From the NCBI GenBank assembly GCA_965200825.1, contig OZ241385.1, positions 186,001 to 250,000 of the forward strand: a DNA stretch of 64,000 nucleotides, written 5' to 3'. The position numbers and the translations under genes were made by a program. Positions 9,768 through 18,989 of the stretch are shown here, piece after piece (within the stretch, counting starts at the first letter, position 1; every line of letters begins with the position of its first letter). Below the pieces are notes generated by a model. That model searched no databases and was not told the origin of the DNA. It saw only the letters and a program-made list of their open reading frames with translations. Source of the DNA: Bin80 sp026709335. GTDB taxonomy: Bacteria > Bacteroidota > Rhodothermia > Rhodothermales > Bin80.

Positions 9768-10218
9768 GCCGGATCTTGAGCAATTGCGTGCTGATCTGCT
9801 GGAGCAACTTTGCTATATGTTGGATGAGATTGCCTCGCTGAGGCAGGTCACTTCACGAATGCATGAGGCGCAGATCACGAATACAGAACGGGGTCTGTCT
9901 GTCAAACAGTGTTATGGTGCAATCATTATGCGGGATCGTAATGAAATATTACCTGCTCTCCAAAAATTATCCGGATGCAAGCGATTCAGAAAAGTACGGA
10001 ATAAAGAATGGAATCATCTATCCATGGAAGAGATATTGACAGAGGTTGAAAAGGCAAGGCAGGAAGTCATTGAATTCGTAACAAAGCTGGATCTACACGA
10101 TTGGACTCTGGAGGTGGCGGACGGAATGGATGTCTATCAATTTCTCTTAACCGTCTCTCACCATGACGCAGACACTCTTCGCAGTGTTGCACAGCAGCTT
10201 TATCGTGATTATTCATGA
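9760..10218 (+). CDS. DinB-like four-helix protein
   Basis: 152 residues from the ATG at 9760, which overlaps the nuoI stop by 8 nt; an in-frame start at 9718 would overlap more and is less likely. The protein is all-helical by composition, with a C-terminal HHDADTLRSVAQQLYRDY motif resembling the histidine-bearing last helix of DinB/YfiT-type metal-binding hydrolase-like proteins, and an LRQVTSRM early helix. Family function is poorly known (thiol-dependent transferases and stress proteins). Its stop overlaps the holA ATG in an ATGA, so the three genes nuoI-dinB-holA are translationally coupled. Confidence 0.6.
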   Translation: MSEPDLEQLRADLLEQLCYMLDEIASLRQVTSRMHEAQITNTERGLSVKQCYGAIIMRDRNEILPALQKLSGCKRFRKVRNKEWNHLSMEEILTEVEKARQEVIEFVTKLDLHDWTLEVADGMDVYQFLLTVSHHDADTLRSVAQQLYRDYS

Positions 10219-11294
10219 CTGCAAGGGGCAGAAAACATAAACTGTCCGCGTTGGAAATTTTCAGAGATCTTGAACGAAATTTTCGTGAGGGAAAGCTTAA
10301 GCCGATGTATCTCTTTTATGGAGATGAATCGTATCTACCAGATCAGCTCCAGAAAACTCTGATAAAACATCAGCTTTTACCAGAAGACAGAGATTTTAAT
10401 CTGGATGTAGTCTACGGAAGTGAGATCACAGTCCAATCTGCACTTGGTATGTGCCAAATGGCCCCAATGCTGACGGATCGACGCATTGTAGTCATACGCG
10501 GATTTGAACAACTGAGAAACAACAAGCTGTTTGCATCTCTGGCCAAGCGACCGAACCCCGCCGCGGTTGTGCTTTTGATCTGTGAAACCCGTCCAAGATT
10601 CAATGCTGATCCCTATCGGGCGCTGAAGAAGAATTCAAAGGAAATTCAGGTTGCAGAATTTACTCCGCTTTGGCGCAACCAGGCCGCAAGCTTTGCTCGG
10701 GGATATGCAAAGGATCAAGGATTCCATTTGGAGCAAGGGGTGGAGCAGTTGCTGGTAGAATTTCTCGGGACCGGATTGGCTATGATTGTGCAGGAAATCG
10801 AAAAGCTGATTACCTACACGGGCTCCCGAGATCGAAAAGTAATTACAAAGCGTGATGTTTTACAGGCCAGTGGACAATCTCGCGATATCAATGTATTTGA
10901 GCTCCAAGATGCGATTACCGAACGTCGGGCTCTCGATGCACATCGGATTGCTGAACGATTATTACTCGGGGCCTCTTCAAGACAGGGAGAGGTACTGATG
11001 ATCGTGGCTGTACTGACCAGCTATTTCGTCAAACTTTGGAAATTGCATGAATCACGAAGAAGCGGTGCTCCTCCGTCAAGCCTTCCCAAACAATTGGGAG
11101 TGCCTCCCAACATGATGCGAAAGTACCATGAAGCCGCCAGAAGATGGCCACTTCAAGACGTGGAACGGGCTATGCAACTTCTTCTGAGTATGGATTCCGA
11201 AATCAAAGGATTTTCCAAACGAAGTCCGCGACTAATCATGACATTGTTTATTACGCGGTTATTGTCTGAACCTTCAAGGCAGCATGCGCGTTGA
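10215..11294 (+). CDS. holA: DNA polymerase III delta subunit
   Basis: 359 residues, family-typical. HolA is the clamp-loader subunit that opens the beta sliding clamp. The N-terminus has the LYFYGDE-type block (MYLFYGDESYLPDQLQK), followed by ALGMCQMAPMLTDRRIVVIR. The C-terminus has the three-helix collar sequence (RLIMTLFITRLLSE). It starts in an ATGA overlap with the DinB-like gene. A degenerate AAA fold is expected here, and no Walker A is seen, as usual for delta. Confidence 0.88.
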   Translation: MTARGRKHKLSALEIFRDLERNFREGKLKPMYLFYGDESYLPDQLQKTLIKHQLLPEDRDFNLDVVYGSEITVQSALGMCQMAPMLTDRRIVVIRGFEQLRNNKLFASLAKRPNPAAVVLLICETRPRFNADPYRALKKNSKEIQVAEFTPLWRNQAASFARGYAKDQGFHLEQGVEQLLVEFLGTGLAMIVQEIEKLITYTGSRDRKVITKRDVLQASGQSRDINVFELQDAITERRALDAHRIAERLLLGASSRQGEVLMIVAVLTSYFVKLWKLHESRRSGAPPSSLPKQLGVPPNMMRKYHEAARRWPLQDVERAMQLLLSMDSEIKGFSKRSPRLIMTLFITRLLSEPSRQHAR

Positions 11295-11450
11295 GATTAA
11301 CAGGAACTTCATACACCCTTTAGAAATAAGATTTTTTGATTTCATCGCAAAATCTGGAAACATTCTCGTTCAGCGTTCATAAGGATTCATATGAACCCAC
11401 AAAAGGCAGGTATTGGTTATTGATTGCATGGCAAATTGCTACTTTCTCAC

Positions 11451-11921
11451 ATGTTGAATAGAACCTCCTGGATGGACGAGTTCCTGTGTGAGTATGTGGA
11501 TGACACCATGGACTACTCGGTCCGTGCTGCGTTTGAGGAGTGCGTGGAGAGTGATTCTCGGCTTGCGAAGCAGGTCAGACTTTTGTGTGATACCCGCCGA
11601 TTGCTTTGTGAGTATCGTTCGAGGATCCCTATGGGCTTGAGATCCAGGGTTCGTACCCGCTTATCTCGATGCCTTCCGTTTGCCGCCCCGGTCCGCCCAC
11701 CGCATACCAGTATTCTGGTCGGCACTGCTACTGCAATCGTTCTCGCGGCAGCATTGGTTGCCGGAACATCGAGGTATATTCCGACTCCTCTTTCCGGATT
11801 GCGAAATGCCTCGGAGCCAGTAACAGAAATTCTAATAAAGGACCCTAGGCGTGCCAAAAGGGTTAACCGTGATCCCCAAGGGACATCTCTCCAGTTCAGG
11901 GCTCTTAGCTCAGTGGTTTAG
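11451..11921 (+). CDS. Anti-sigma-factor-like membrane protein; 3' end inside tRNA-Val
   Basis: About 157 residues from ATG 11451; alternative starts are 11424 and 11472. The N-terminus (MDEFLCEYVDDTMD, then a helical CVESDSRLAKQVRLLCDTRRLL block) resembles the cytoplasmic zf-HC2-like part of anti-sigma factors without a clear zinc site. One membrane helix follows (about residues 85-105, ILVGTATAIVLAAALVAG), then a short periplasmic tail. The stop codon TAG at 11919-11921 lies within the D-loop region of the tRNA-Val gene that starts at 11899, so gene and tRNA overlap by 23 nt. No ECF sigma gene is adjacent. The RpoD-like factor at 14397 is probably not its partner. Confidence 0.5.
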   Translation: MLNRTSWMDEFLCEYVDDTMDYSVRAAFEECVESDSRLAKQVRLLCDTRRLLCEYRSRIPMGLRSRVRTRLSRCLPFAAPVRPPHTSILVGTATAIVLAAALVAGTSRYIPTPLSGLRNASEPVTEILIKDPRRAKRVNRDPQGTSLQFRALSSVV

Positions 11922-11972
11922 AGCGCTCGCCTCACACGCGAGAGGTCACAGGTTCGAATCCCGTAGGGCCCA
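11899..11972 (+). tRNA. tRNA-Val (anticodon CAC)
   Basis: A full cloverleaf is visible. The acceptor GGGCTCT pairs with AGGGCCC; the D-arm is GCTC...GAGC; the anticodon arm is CTCGC-CTCACAC-GCGAG with anticodon CAC (reads GUG, valine). The T-arm is ACAGG-TTCGAAT-CCCGT. The discriminator base is A. CCA is not encoded: the sequence continues CACAATG. No rRNA or other tRNA is near. The first 23 bases overlap the 3' end of the anti-sigma-like ORF. It is followed by a T-run and, 27 nt on, the start of the choice-of-anchor B gene. Confidence 0.95.
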
Positions 11973-11998
11973 CACAATGATTTTTTATTTGACCAGGA

Positions 11999-14326
11999 AT
12001 GAATAGATTTTTTACATTATGTCTTTTCGCCTCGCTGACAGTGTCTGTAGCCATGGCGGATTCCCCCCGATTGGCTGGCGAGTTTGGCAGAGCGATTGCT
12101 GTCGGTGACGGCCATCTGTTTATTTCGAGCAGTGGAGGGTTTCACAATACTCCAATGGTTCATGTGTATGTTCAGGGAGAAGATCATAGATGGATATTAA
12201 AAAACTCACTGAGTGGACCAGATTCTGGCGCGCCGGATTTCGGCAAGGCACTCGCATATGATCGCGGAATTCTTGCGGTGGTCGGTCAATCCATGGTATA
12301 CATCTATGAGCAGGAGACAGAGAACGGAGATTTTGTTCTGTCAGATCAAGTGGAGGCAGGCGATGCAAGCACGTTTGGCAGTGCTCTCTCTCTGGAGTAT
12401 GGATGGCTTGCTGTCAGTGCTTTAGATGCCGATGATATAGGTCAGGTACATCTCCTCAAGCAGAACTCCGAAGGAGATTGGATCAAAACAGCGGTCCTCA
12501 AAGGACCCGAAGAGACGGATTCGTCCATGTATGGATATGCATTTTCGATGGATCAGGGGCATCTGTTGGTTGGATCTCCTGAAGCTTGTGCTGCATATCT
12601 GTACGAATCTCAAGGGGACGAATGGGGATTATCTGCAACACTGTCTTGCGGAGAACTGAGTGCTGAATCCAAGTATGGAATGGCCGTAGATCTGAGCGGA
12701 GATCTTGCAGTGATCGGGGCACCCCAATCCAACTCATACCAGGGTGCAGCGGTGGTTTGGCGTTGGGAAAATCATGAAGATGCAGGATGGAAGGAGTTCA
12801 AGATTCTATCTCCTGAGAACTCGAGTTTTCAGCTTTTTGGTTTGCATGTTCAAATAAAGGATTCTCAGCAGATTCTTGTAGGTGTTCCCAATTTTCCTGG
12901 ACGGAATAGTGAGGTGGAGGGAGCAGTTCGGATCTATTCACTTATGGAAAATGAGGATGCAGATTCATACGCCAGTCTGGAGGGAATTACTTTTGCTGTC
13001 GGCTCTACGATTGCTATAGATGGGAAGATGATGGTAGTAGGCTCTCCAGCCGCCGCGTATGGAGAGGGAATCGCTGCATTGTTGCAATCCAATGGAAGCA
13101 CTTGGAATGTGACACAGGAACTCTTCCATGTCGGTTATCAAATGCCCGGCAAAGCAGATGTAGTTTGTGAGGGCGGGCAGGCTGCAGGCTTTGATTGCGG
13201 ACTCGTCGATCTGGTTTCTTTTCTGCCAAATGAGCAAATGGAGATGAACCGGGGAGTTCGATTAAGTGATGTATGGGGATGGACAGATTCTCAAACAGGG
13301 ATTGAATATGGATTGATTGGACACATGGAAGGGACAGTATTTGTTGACCTCAGTAATCCATCCATGCCGAAATATTTGGGAACTTTGCCTCGTACAAAAG
13401 GATCGCCGGGGAGTACATGGAGGGATGTCAAAGTGTACAAGGATCACGCATTCATTGTCGCAGATGGTGCACAAGAGCATGGAATGCAGATCTTTGATCT
13501 GAGGCAATTGAGATCATTGGACAGTCTACCGGTTGAATTTGAAGCAACGGCACATTATGACCTGATTCATAGTGCTCATAATATTGTGATTAATGAAGAG
13601 ACTGGATTTGCATTTGCTGTTGGTGCTTCCGCCGGCGGAGAAACCTGCGGAGGAGGATTACACATGATAGATATCCGTGAACCACAAGCTCCTTCTTTTG
13701 CCGGCTGTTTTGCAGATGCATCCACTGGACGTCGCCAAACCGGATACAGTCATGATGCGCAATGTGTGATTTATAATGGGCCCGATTCGGAATTTTCGGG
13801 AAGAGAGATTTGCTTTGGAGCCAACGAAACTGCGATCAGTATATCGGATGTTACGGACAAGGAAAATCCAGTTGCGATTGGGACCGGGTCCTACCCGGAT
13901 GCAGCATATGTACATCAGGGATGGCTCTCGGAAGATCATGCTTACTTTTTTCAGAACGATGAGCATGACGAACTCACCGGGAAAGTTGATAAAACACGCA
14001 CACTGGTTTGGGATGTTAGTGATCTGAGTGATCCAATCATGATTCGTCAATTTTTTGGCCCCACCTCAGCCACCGATCATAACCTGTATGTTCAGGGAGA
14101 TCTGATGTATCAAACCAACAATGCAAGCGGCCTGCGTATCATTGATGTGTCCACTCCGGAGAACCCGGTGGAGATCGCACACTTTGATACAACTCCATAT
14201 GGAACGGATGAGGCAGGGTTCAATGGAACCTGGAGCAGTTACCCATACTTTGGGAGCGGAATAATTGTGGTGACAAGCCGCAGAGAGGGGCTCTTTATTC
14301 TCAGGAAACAACCCATAGATATCTAA
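11999..14326 (+). CDS. Secreted choice-of-anchor B family protein (LVIVD/FG-GAP-type propeller repeats)
   Basis: 775 residues. Signal peptide at residues 1-20 (cleavage after SVAMA). Residues 30-370 are about six FG-GAP-like repeats with recurring YGxAxSxxxGxLxVGSP-type blocks, as in integrin-type propellers. Residues 400-775 match the choice-of-anchor B domain: HSAHNIVINEETGFAFAVG, GGGLHMIDIREPQAPSFAG, YSHDAQCVIYNGPD, YVHQGWLSEDHAYFFQNDE and LRIIDVSTPENPVEIAHFDT. Such proteins are surface or secreted and are known in marine Bacteroidota and proteobacteria. Their function is unknown. The C-terminus ends at the domain, and no T9SS tail is visible. It sits 27 nt behind tRNA-Val. Confidence 0.85.
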   Translation: MNRFFTLCLFASLTVSVAMADSPRLAGEFGRAIAVGDGHLFISSSGGFHNTPMVHVYVQGEDHRWILKNSLSGPDSGAPDFGKALAYDRGILAVVGQSMVYIYEQETENGDFVLSDQVEAGDASTFGSALSLEYGWLAVSALDADDIGQVHLLKQNSEGDWIKTAVLKGPEETDSSMYGYAFSMDQGHLLVGSPEACAAYLYESQGDEWGLSATLSCGELSAESKYGMAVDLSGDLAVIGAPQSNSYQGAAVVWRWENHEDAGWKEFKILSPENSSFQLFGLHVQIKDSQQILVGVPNFPGRNSEVEGAVRIYSLMENEDADSYASLEGITFAVGSTIAIDGKMMVVGSPAAAYGEGIAALLQSNGSTWNVTQELFHVGYQMPGKADVVCEGGQAAGFDCGLVDLVSFLPNEQMEMNRGVRLSDVWGWTDSQTGIEYGLIGHMEGTVFVDLSNPSMPKYLGTLPRTKGSPGSTWRDVKVYKDHAFIVADGAQEHGMQIFDLRQLRSLDSLPVEFEATAHYDLIHSAHNIVINEETGFAFAVGASAGGETCGGGLHMIDIREPQAPSFAGCFADASTGRRQTGYSHDAQCVIYNGPDSEFSGREICFGANETAISISDVTDKENPVAIGTGSYPDAAYVHQGWLSEDHAYFFQNDEHDELTGKVDKTRTLVWDVSDLSDPIMIRQFFGPTSATDHNLYVQGDLMYQTNNASGLRIIDVSTPENPVEIAHFDTTPYGTDEAGFNGTWSSYPYFGSGIIVVTSRREGLFILRKQPIDI

Positions 14327-14396
14327 AATAATTCGAGACGGATCATTGCGGGAATAATTTTGTAAACGTTTTCATGATCTCTATCAATCCTAGTAT

Positions 14397-15266
14397 TTGA
14401 AGCACACTTACCGGCGCAGCACACACATGTACGTTCCACGTCGCCAGCGAATGCTGGATCAGTATCTCAAGGAGATTGGTCAAATTGACCTTGTAACTCC
14501 AGCGGAAGAGGCAGAACTAGCCAGGCGAATTAAACAGGGTGATGAAGACGCACTCTTGAAGTTGACTCGAGCGAATCTCCGATTTGTTGTTTCGGTGGCA
14601 AAAAAGTTTCAAGGGCAGGGTCTCCACCTTACGGATTTAATTAATGAAGGTAATTATGGCTTGATCAAAGCTGCCAAGCGTTTTGATGAGACACGGGGAT
14701 TTAAGTTCATCTCCTATGCTGTTTGGTGGATTCGTCAATCAATTCTCCAAGCTTTGGCCGAGCAGGGGCGGGTCGTACGTCTGCCTTTGAATCAAATTGG
14801 CACTATCAGCAAGATCCGCAAGAGTAGTGCCCGACTCTCGCAACAGCATGAGCGGGATCCAAATCTCGAGGAGCTATCGGTTGATCTGCAGATCGATATT
14901 GAAAAAATACGCAGCGCCATGCAGCGAACAAGTCGGCATCTGTCTATGGACGCTCCTTTTAATGAGGAAGATGAGAACAGTCTGTTGGATGTGTTGCCGA
15001 GTGATGAAGTCGCTCCACCGGATGAGCCGTTGCGTGGAGAATCCTTGAAAATTGATATTGAAGTTGCGCTCAGCGGACTGTGTCCCCGAGAAGCCGAAAT
15101 TACACGACTCTTTTTTGGTGTTGGCCGGGAACATCCATTAACGCTTGAAGAGATTGGTCTTCGATTTGACTTGACGAGAGAGCGAGTTCGTCAGATCAAA
15201 GAAAAAGCGATTCGCAAGCTTCGTCAAAAGCATCGTCGGGAAAATCTGAAGTTTCACGCCAGATAA
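14397..15266 (+). CDS. rpoD: RNA polymerase sigma factor RpoD/SigA type (no region 1.1)
   Basis: 289 residues from a TTG start; an ATG at 14427 is the alternative and would drop 10 residues. Region 1.2 is DQYLKEIGQIDLVTPAEE. Regions 2.1-2.4 include NLRFVVSVAKKFQGQGL, DLINEGNYGLIKAAKRFD and FKFISYAVWWIRQSI. Region 3 follows, then region 4.2 with the HTH GLRFDLTRERVRQIKEKAIR. Absence of region 1.1 and total length are typical of the primary sigma factor of Bacteroidota. A paralogous alternative sigma of the same family cannot be excluded. Preceded by a 70-nt gap after the choice-of-anchor B gene. Confidence 0.9.
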   Translation: MKHTYRRSTHMYVPRRQRMLDQYLKEIGQIDLVTPAEEAELARRIKQGDEDALLKLTRANLRFVVSVAKKFQGQGLHLTDLINEGNYGLIKAAKRFDETRGFKFISYAVWWIRQSILQALAEQGRVVRLPLNQIGTISKIRKSSARLSQQHERDPNLEELSVDLQIDIEKIRSAMQRTSRHLSMDAPFNEEDENSLLDVLPSDEVAPPDEPLRGESLKIDIEVALSGLCPREAEITRLFFGVGREHPLTLEEIGLRFDLTRERVRQIKEKAIRKLRQKHRRENLKFHAR

Positions 15267-15472
15267 TCCCCGCCTGAGAATATCCTTTTGGCGAGCTTGT
15301 ATGTAGAGTTAGCTCAAGAGCATCCACCATCATACCGCCGTGATGTAACAATCGTGATGTAACAATTTTGGAAAAGTTCTCGTACTCAATCATCAACAGC
15401 CGGTGCGCAGTTTTACAACTCTGATTCATTGCGTCAAACACTCAATTACCAAACTAAATCATTCGCGCACTC
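15267..15472 (+). other. Intergenic region with a 14-bp tandem repeat
   Basis: 206 bases between the sigma factor and tolC. It contains a perfect tandem duplication of CGTGATGTAACAAT at 15339-15352 and 15353-15366. No ORF or strong terminator was seen. The repeat may be a simple slippage product or a tandem operator site upstream of the efflux operon. Confidence 0.5.
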
Positions 15473-16819
15473 ATGAGCACTCAGTTTCGCTATTATTATT
15501 GTGTGAGTCTTCTTGCTGTATTTGCTCTAGCTCCAATTGCCCAAGCTCAACAGAGGATTACCTTTGAAGAAGCAGTACAGATTGCGTTAGACCAAAATCC
15601 TCAACTGCGCCAGCGTGCCAATCAGGTACGACTCAGCGAGATTGATGTAAGGTCTGCACGTGCAGCATTTCTTCCGAACATAAATGTGAGCACCGGCACG
15701 GGGACCAATTTCGGACTCTCGTTTGATACAAATGTGGGTGAACTCCGCACCACGGCGAACACGCGTTTCAACATAAACGCGTTTACCTCGGTGAATCTAT
15801 TTGACGGATTTCAGTCTCAGGCAAATCTTCGTCAGAGCCGATTAAATGTGAGTGCAGGGGATTTCGATCTTGAACGACAGCGGCAGCTGGTCGTTTTTCA
15901 GGTTGCAAACCAGTTCCTCTCTTATATCCAGGCAGCGGAGCAAATCACGGTACAGCAAGAGAACCTGAATGCTGCCCGGCAACTCCTTTCTCAGATTGAG
16001 GAATTTGTTCGGGTAGGTACTCGCCCGGTATCCGATTTGTATCAGCAGCAGGCAGCAGTTGAAGGAGCAGAGCTCGCCATCCTGCAGACCGAGCGATTGG
16101 TACAGATTGCCGAAGCAGGTTTGCTTCAGATCCTACGACTGGATCCTTTAGGGAGTTATGAATTTGTAATTCCGGACTTAACAGATGCAGATTTTATCCC
16201 CGAACAGTTTGAATTGTCGGATCTCTTTATGCGTGCACAGCAGCGAGGAGATTTACGCTCGCAGGAAATTGCCGTCCAGGCAGCGGCTCAGTCAATTCGT
16301 GTGGCCAAGGGGAGTATGTTACCCCAACTTGGTTTCTCCGCCGGTGCCGGTACAAGTTTCAATAGCGGAATTGAATCCTTGAATTTTGGTGACCAATTGG
16401 ACAGAAACCGATCTCAGTCCATCTCATTTTCCGTAAACATGCCGATTTTCAACCGACTCCGAACCCGCACACAAATTCAGCGTGCCCAGGTTTCGTATGA
16501 GAATGCAAAAATTAACGTAGAGGCAACCCAGCAACAGATCGGTGTGGAAATAAGACAGGCATATCTAGATTACCTTACGGCCGAGAAACAACTTGAAGTC
16601 ACGCAAAGACAACTTGAGTATCAAGGGCAGGCACTTGAAGCTGCTCGCGAGCGCTACAATGTTGGTGCTGCAACTCTTGTTGAGTTGACCCAAGCACAAT
16701 CTGACTATGTTCAGGCTTCGCAAGACGCAGTGACTGCACGTTATACCATTTTTGTACGCAAGCGCCTGATTCGTTATTACACGGGCGAGCTTGATCCTGC
16801 ACTACCATTGTTTGAATAG
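15473..16819 (+). CDS. tolC: TolC-family outer membrane efflux protein
   Basis: 448 residues. The signal peptide covers about the first 25 residues (cleavage near AQAQQ). Two repeats of the OEP fold follow, each with long Gln/Ala-rich coiled helices. ITFEEAVQIALDQNPQLRQ opens the first repeat, and IGVEIRQAYLDYLTAEKQL with RYNVGAATLVELTQAQSDY closes the second. It is the outer-membrane duct of a tripartite exporter. It lies 5 nt before the HlyD-type adaptor and forms an operon with it and the ATPase at 18200. Confidence 0.93.
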   Translation: MSTQFRYYYCVSLLAVFALAPIAQAQQRITFEEAVQIALDQNPQLRQRANQVRLSEIDVRSARAAFLPNINVSTGTGTNFGLSFDTNVGELRTTANTRFNINAFTSVNLFDGFQSQANLRQSRLNVSAGDFDLERQRQLVVFQVANQFLSYIQAAEQITVQQENLNAARQLLSQIEEFVRVGTRPVSDLYQQQAAVEGAELAILQTERLVQIAEAGLLQILRLDPLGSYEFVIPDLTDADFIPEQFELSDLFMRAQQRGDLRSQEIAVQAAAQSIRVAKGSMLPQLGFSAGAGTSFNSGIESLNFGDQLDRNRSQSISFSVNMPIFNRLRTRTQIQRAQVSYENAKINVEATQQQIGVEIRQAYLDYLTAEKQLEVTQRQLEYQGQALEAARERYNVGAATLVELTQAQSDYVQASQDAVTARYTIFVRKRLIRYYTGELDPALPLFE

Positions 16820-16824
16820 GTCGA

Positions 16825-18198
16825 ATGCCACGAAAAAAAAAGAATCGCACACGCACAATCCTGATTATTATCGGGATTGCTATCCTTCTTCTTGTGACAC
16901 TCGCGTTCGTAGGGCGCCGATTTAGCGGCCCAAAGGCGACAAGTGTTGAAATTGTTACTGCCCAGATCCGGACGGTGACGCAGACAGTGACAGCTTCGGG
17001 CCGTGTCCAACCTGAGGTTGAGATCGTGATCAGTCCTGATGTTTCCGGTGAGATTGTCCAACTTCCTGTTGTTGAGGGGCAGCAGGTTCAAAGAGGCGAG
17101 CTGCTGGCACGGATCAAGTCAGATTTTTATGAAGCGCAGGTAGAACAGGCAGAAGCGCAGCTTTCTCAAGCAAAAGCGAATCTTTCCCAGCAGGAAGCCA
17201 ATCTTTCACTACAAGAACAGACACTTGAACGGCAGCGCCAGCTCTATGACTCAAATGTCGTTCCCCTCAATCAATACGAGGAAAGTGAAACTCAGTATAA
17301 AATTGCGCAGGCAAATCTGAAAGCCGCGGAATTCAATGTGGCCAGCTCAGAGGCTCGTCTGCGCGAGTCCAGAGAGCAGCTCAGGAAAACAGCCCTCTAT
17401 GCCCCCATGTCTGGCACGATCAGCCAATTGAATATTGAGCTGGGAGAGCGTGTAACAGGAAACGAGCTCCAAGCCGGTACATCTGTTATGACCGTTGCCC
17501 GCCTTGATCAAATGGAGCTGGAGGTTGAAGTCAGTGAGAATGATGTTGTAAATGTTTCCCTCGGAGATACTGCATCCATCGAGGTGGATGCGTATCCAAA
17601 TCGTTTTTTCAAAGGGATTGTTACGGAGATTGCGAACTCCGCCCGACTCCAGGGAAGCACATTCCAGGAGCAGGTTACAAATTTTCCAGTCAAAATCAGA
17701 ATTCTTGATCCCCACAACGCCGAAGCCAGGCAAATGGGTACTGCGGATACAGGTCTCATCGGCGAAACTCCTTCGACGGAAGATTATGCGAGTTTCCGGC
17801 CGGGAATGAGTGGTACAGTGGATATCTTCACGAATACCGTTATTGATGTTTTGACGATTCCGATTCAGGCAGTAACCGTTCGAGATTTTTCACGAATAGA
17901 GAGAGCGCGTGCACGTAAATCCACGAGTAGCACAGAATCGGATTCCATGGTCGTTGAGGAAGGGGCCGCTCGTGCGCCGAGAGGTGAGGAAAACCTTAAG
18001 CGGGTGGTATTTGTTGTGGGTGATGATATGAATGTAACCGTTATGGCCGTCGAGACTGGAATTTCGGATGATCGATTCATCGAAATAAAAACGGGCATCG
18101 AAGATGGAAATCGTGTTGTGAATGGGCCGTACAGCGCAGTGAGCCGTGAATTGGGTGATGGGGATCTTGTGGAGGAACGTGCTAGTCGGTCATTTTAG
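16825..18198 (+). CDS. HlyD/MacA-type periplasmic adaptor (membrane fusion protein)
   Basis: 457 residues. A single N-terminal membrane helix (about residues 10-30) follows a very basic start (MPRKKKNRTR). A biotinyl-lipoyl half-motif comes next (GEIVQLPVVEGQQVQRGELL). A coiled-coil hairpin is rich in EAQLSQAKANLSQQEANL heptads, and the second lipoyl half is YAPMSGTISQLNIELGERV. Beta-barrel and membrane-proximal domains lie in the C-terminus. It bridges the inner-membrane transporter and TolC. It is adjacent to an ABC ATPase, so this is likely a MacAB-like system. The stop is 1 nt before the ATPase start chosen here. Confidence 0.92.
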   Translation: MPRKKKNRTRTILIIIGIAILLLVTLAFVGRRFSGPKATSVEIVTAQIRTVTQTVTASGRVQPEVEIVISPDVSGEIVQLPVVEGQQVQRGELLARIKSDFYEAQVEQAEAQLSQAKANLSQQEANLSLQEQTLERQRQLYDSNVVPLNQYEESETQYKIAQANLKAAEFNVASSEARLRESREQLRKTALYAPMSGTISQLNIELGERVTGNELQAGTSVMTVARLDQMELEVEVSENDVVNVSLGDTASIEVDAYPNRFFKGIVTEIANSARLQGSTFQEQVTNFPVKIRILDPHNAEARQMGTADTGLIGETPSTEDYASFRPGMSGTVDIFTNTVIDVLTIPIQAVTVRDFSRIERARARKSTSSTESDSMVVEEGAARAPRGEENLKRVVFVVGDDMNVTVMAVETGISDDRFIEIKTGIEDGNRVVNGPYSAVSRELGDGDLVEERASRSF

Positions 18199-18199
18199 G

Positions 18200-18949
18200 A
18201 TGGAGATCGGGGTAAATAGCCAGCCGCTGATCCGGCTGACTGATGTAAAAAAAATCTACCCCATGGGTACGGAAGTAGTTCGTGCGCTCGACGGGGTCAG
18301 CGTGGAAGTATACCCGAATGAGTATGTAGCCGTCATGGGACCGAGTGGCTCAGGAAAATCTACACTCATGAATATGATTGGCTGTCTGGATACTCCCTCG
18401 GATGGCAGTTATTATCTCCGAGGACAGAATGTGGGTGAAATGATTGACGACGAACTCGCTGAGATTCGCAATCGCGAGGTTGGATTTGTATTTCAGACGT
18501 TTAATCTTTTACCGCGTGTAAATTGCCTCCAGAATGTGGAACTTCCACTCATATACAGCGGAAAAACAAGGGGACAGCGCAGGCAGATGGCGGAGCGCGC
18601 TCTGGAGCAGGTTGGGTTGTCGGATCGGGTCACACACAAGCCGAACGAGCTTTCCGGTGGGCAGCGTCAACGTGTTGCTGTGGCTCGTGCATTGGTCAAC
18701 AATCCTGCTCTGGTTTTGGCAGATGAACCCACAGGAAATCTAGATACTAAGACCGGACGCGAAATCATGCTTCTTTTTGAAACGCTCTATCGGAGGGGAA
18801 ATACGCTCATGGTTGTGACACATGAAGAAGAAGTTGCCCATCATGCCAGACGTATTATCCGTTTGAGGGATGGTCTTGTAGAGAGTGATGTACGAGTCGA
18901 AAATCCGATCTTGGCACACCAGGACGCGTCATTAACCGCGGCGGCTTAA
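18200..18949 (+). CDS. MacB/LolD-type ABC transporter ATPase
   Basis: 249 residues from ATG 18200, one base after the adaptor stop; an upstream ATG at 18146 would overlap the adaptor by 53 nt. Walker A is GPSGSGKST, the Q-loop is VGFVFQTFNLLP, the signature is ELSGGQRQRVAVARAL, and Walker B is LVLADEPTGNLD, the exact FtsE/LolD/MacB form. The H-loop is VVTHEEEVA. The cognate FtsX-like permease is not encoded downstream: the next gene is on the other strand. The permease must be elsewhere or was lost. Confidence 0.92.
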   Translation: MEIGVNSQPLIRLTDVKKIYPMGTEVVRALDGVSVEVYPNEYVAVMGPSGSGKSTLMNMIGCLDTPSDGSYYLRGQNVGEMIDDELAEIRNREVGFVFQTFNLLPRVNCLQNVELPLIYSGKTRGQRRQMAERALEQVGLSDRVTHKPNELSGGQRQRVAVARALVNNPALVLADEPTGNLDTKTGREIMLLFETLYRRGNTLMVVTHEEEVAHHARRIIRLRDGLVESDVRVENPILAHQDASLTAAA

Positions 18950-18989
18950 GAAGCAGCGCGGCTATGATCAAGGCAGAAGTCTACTTTGC

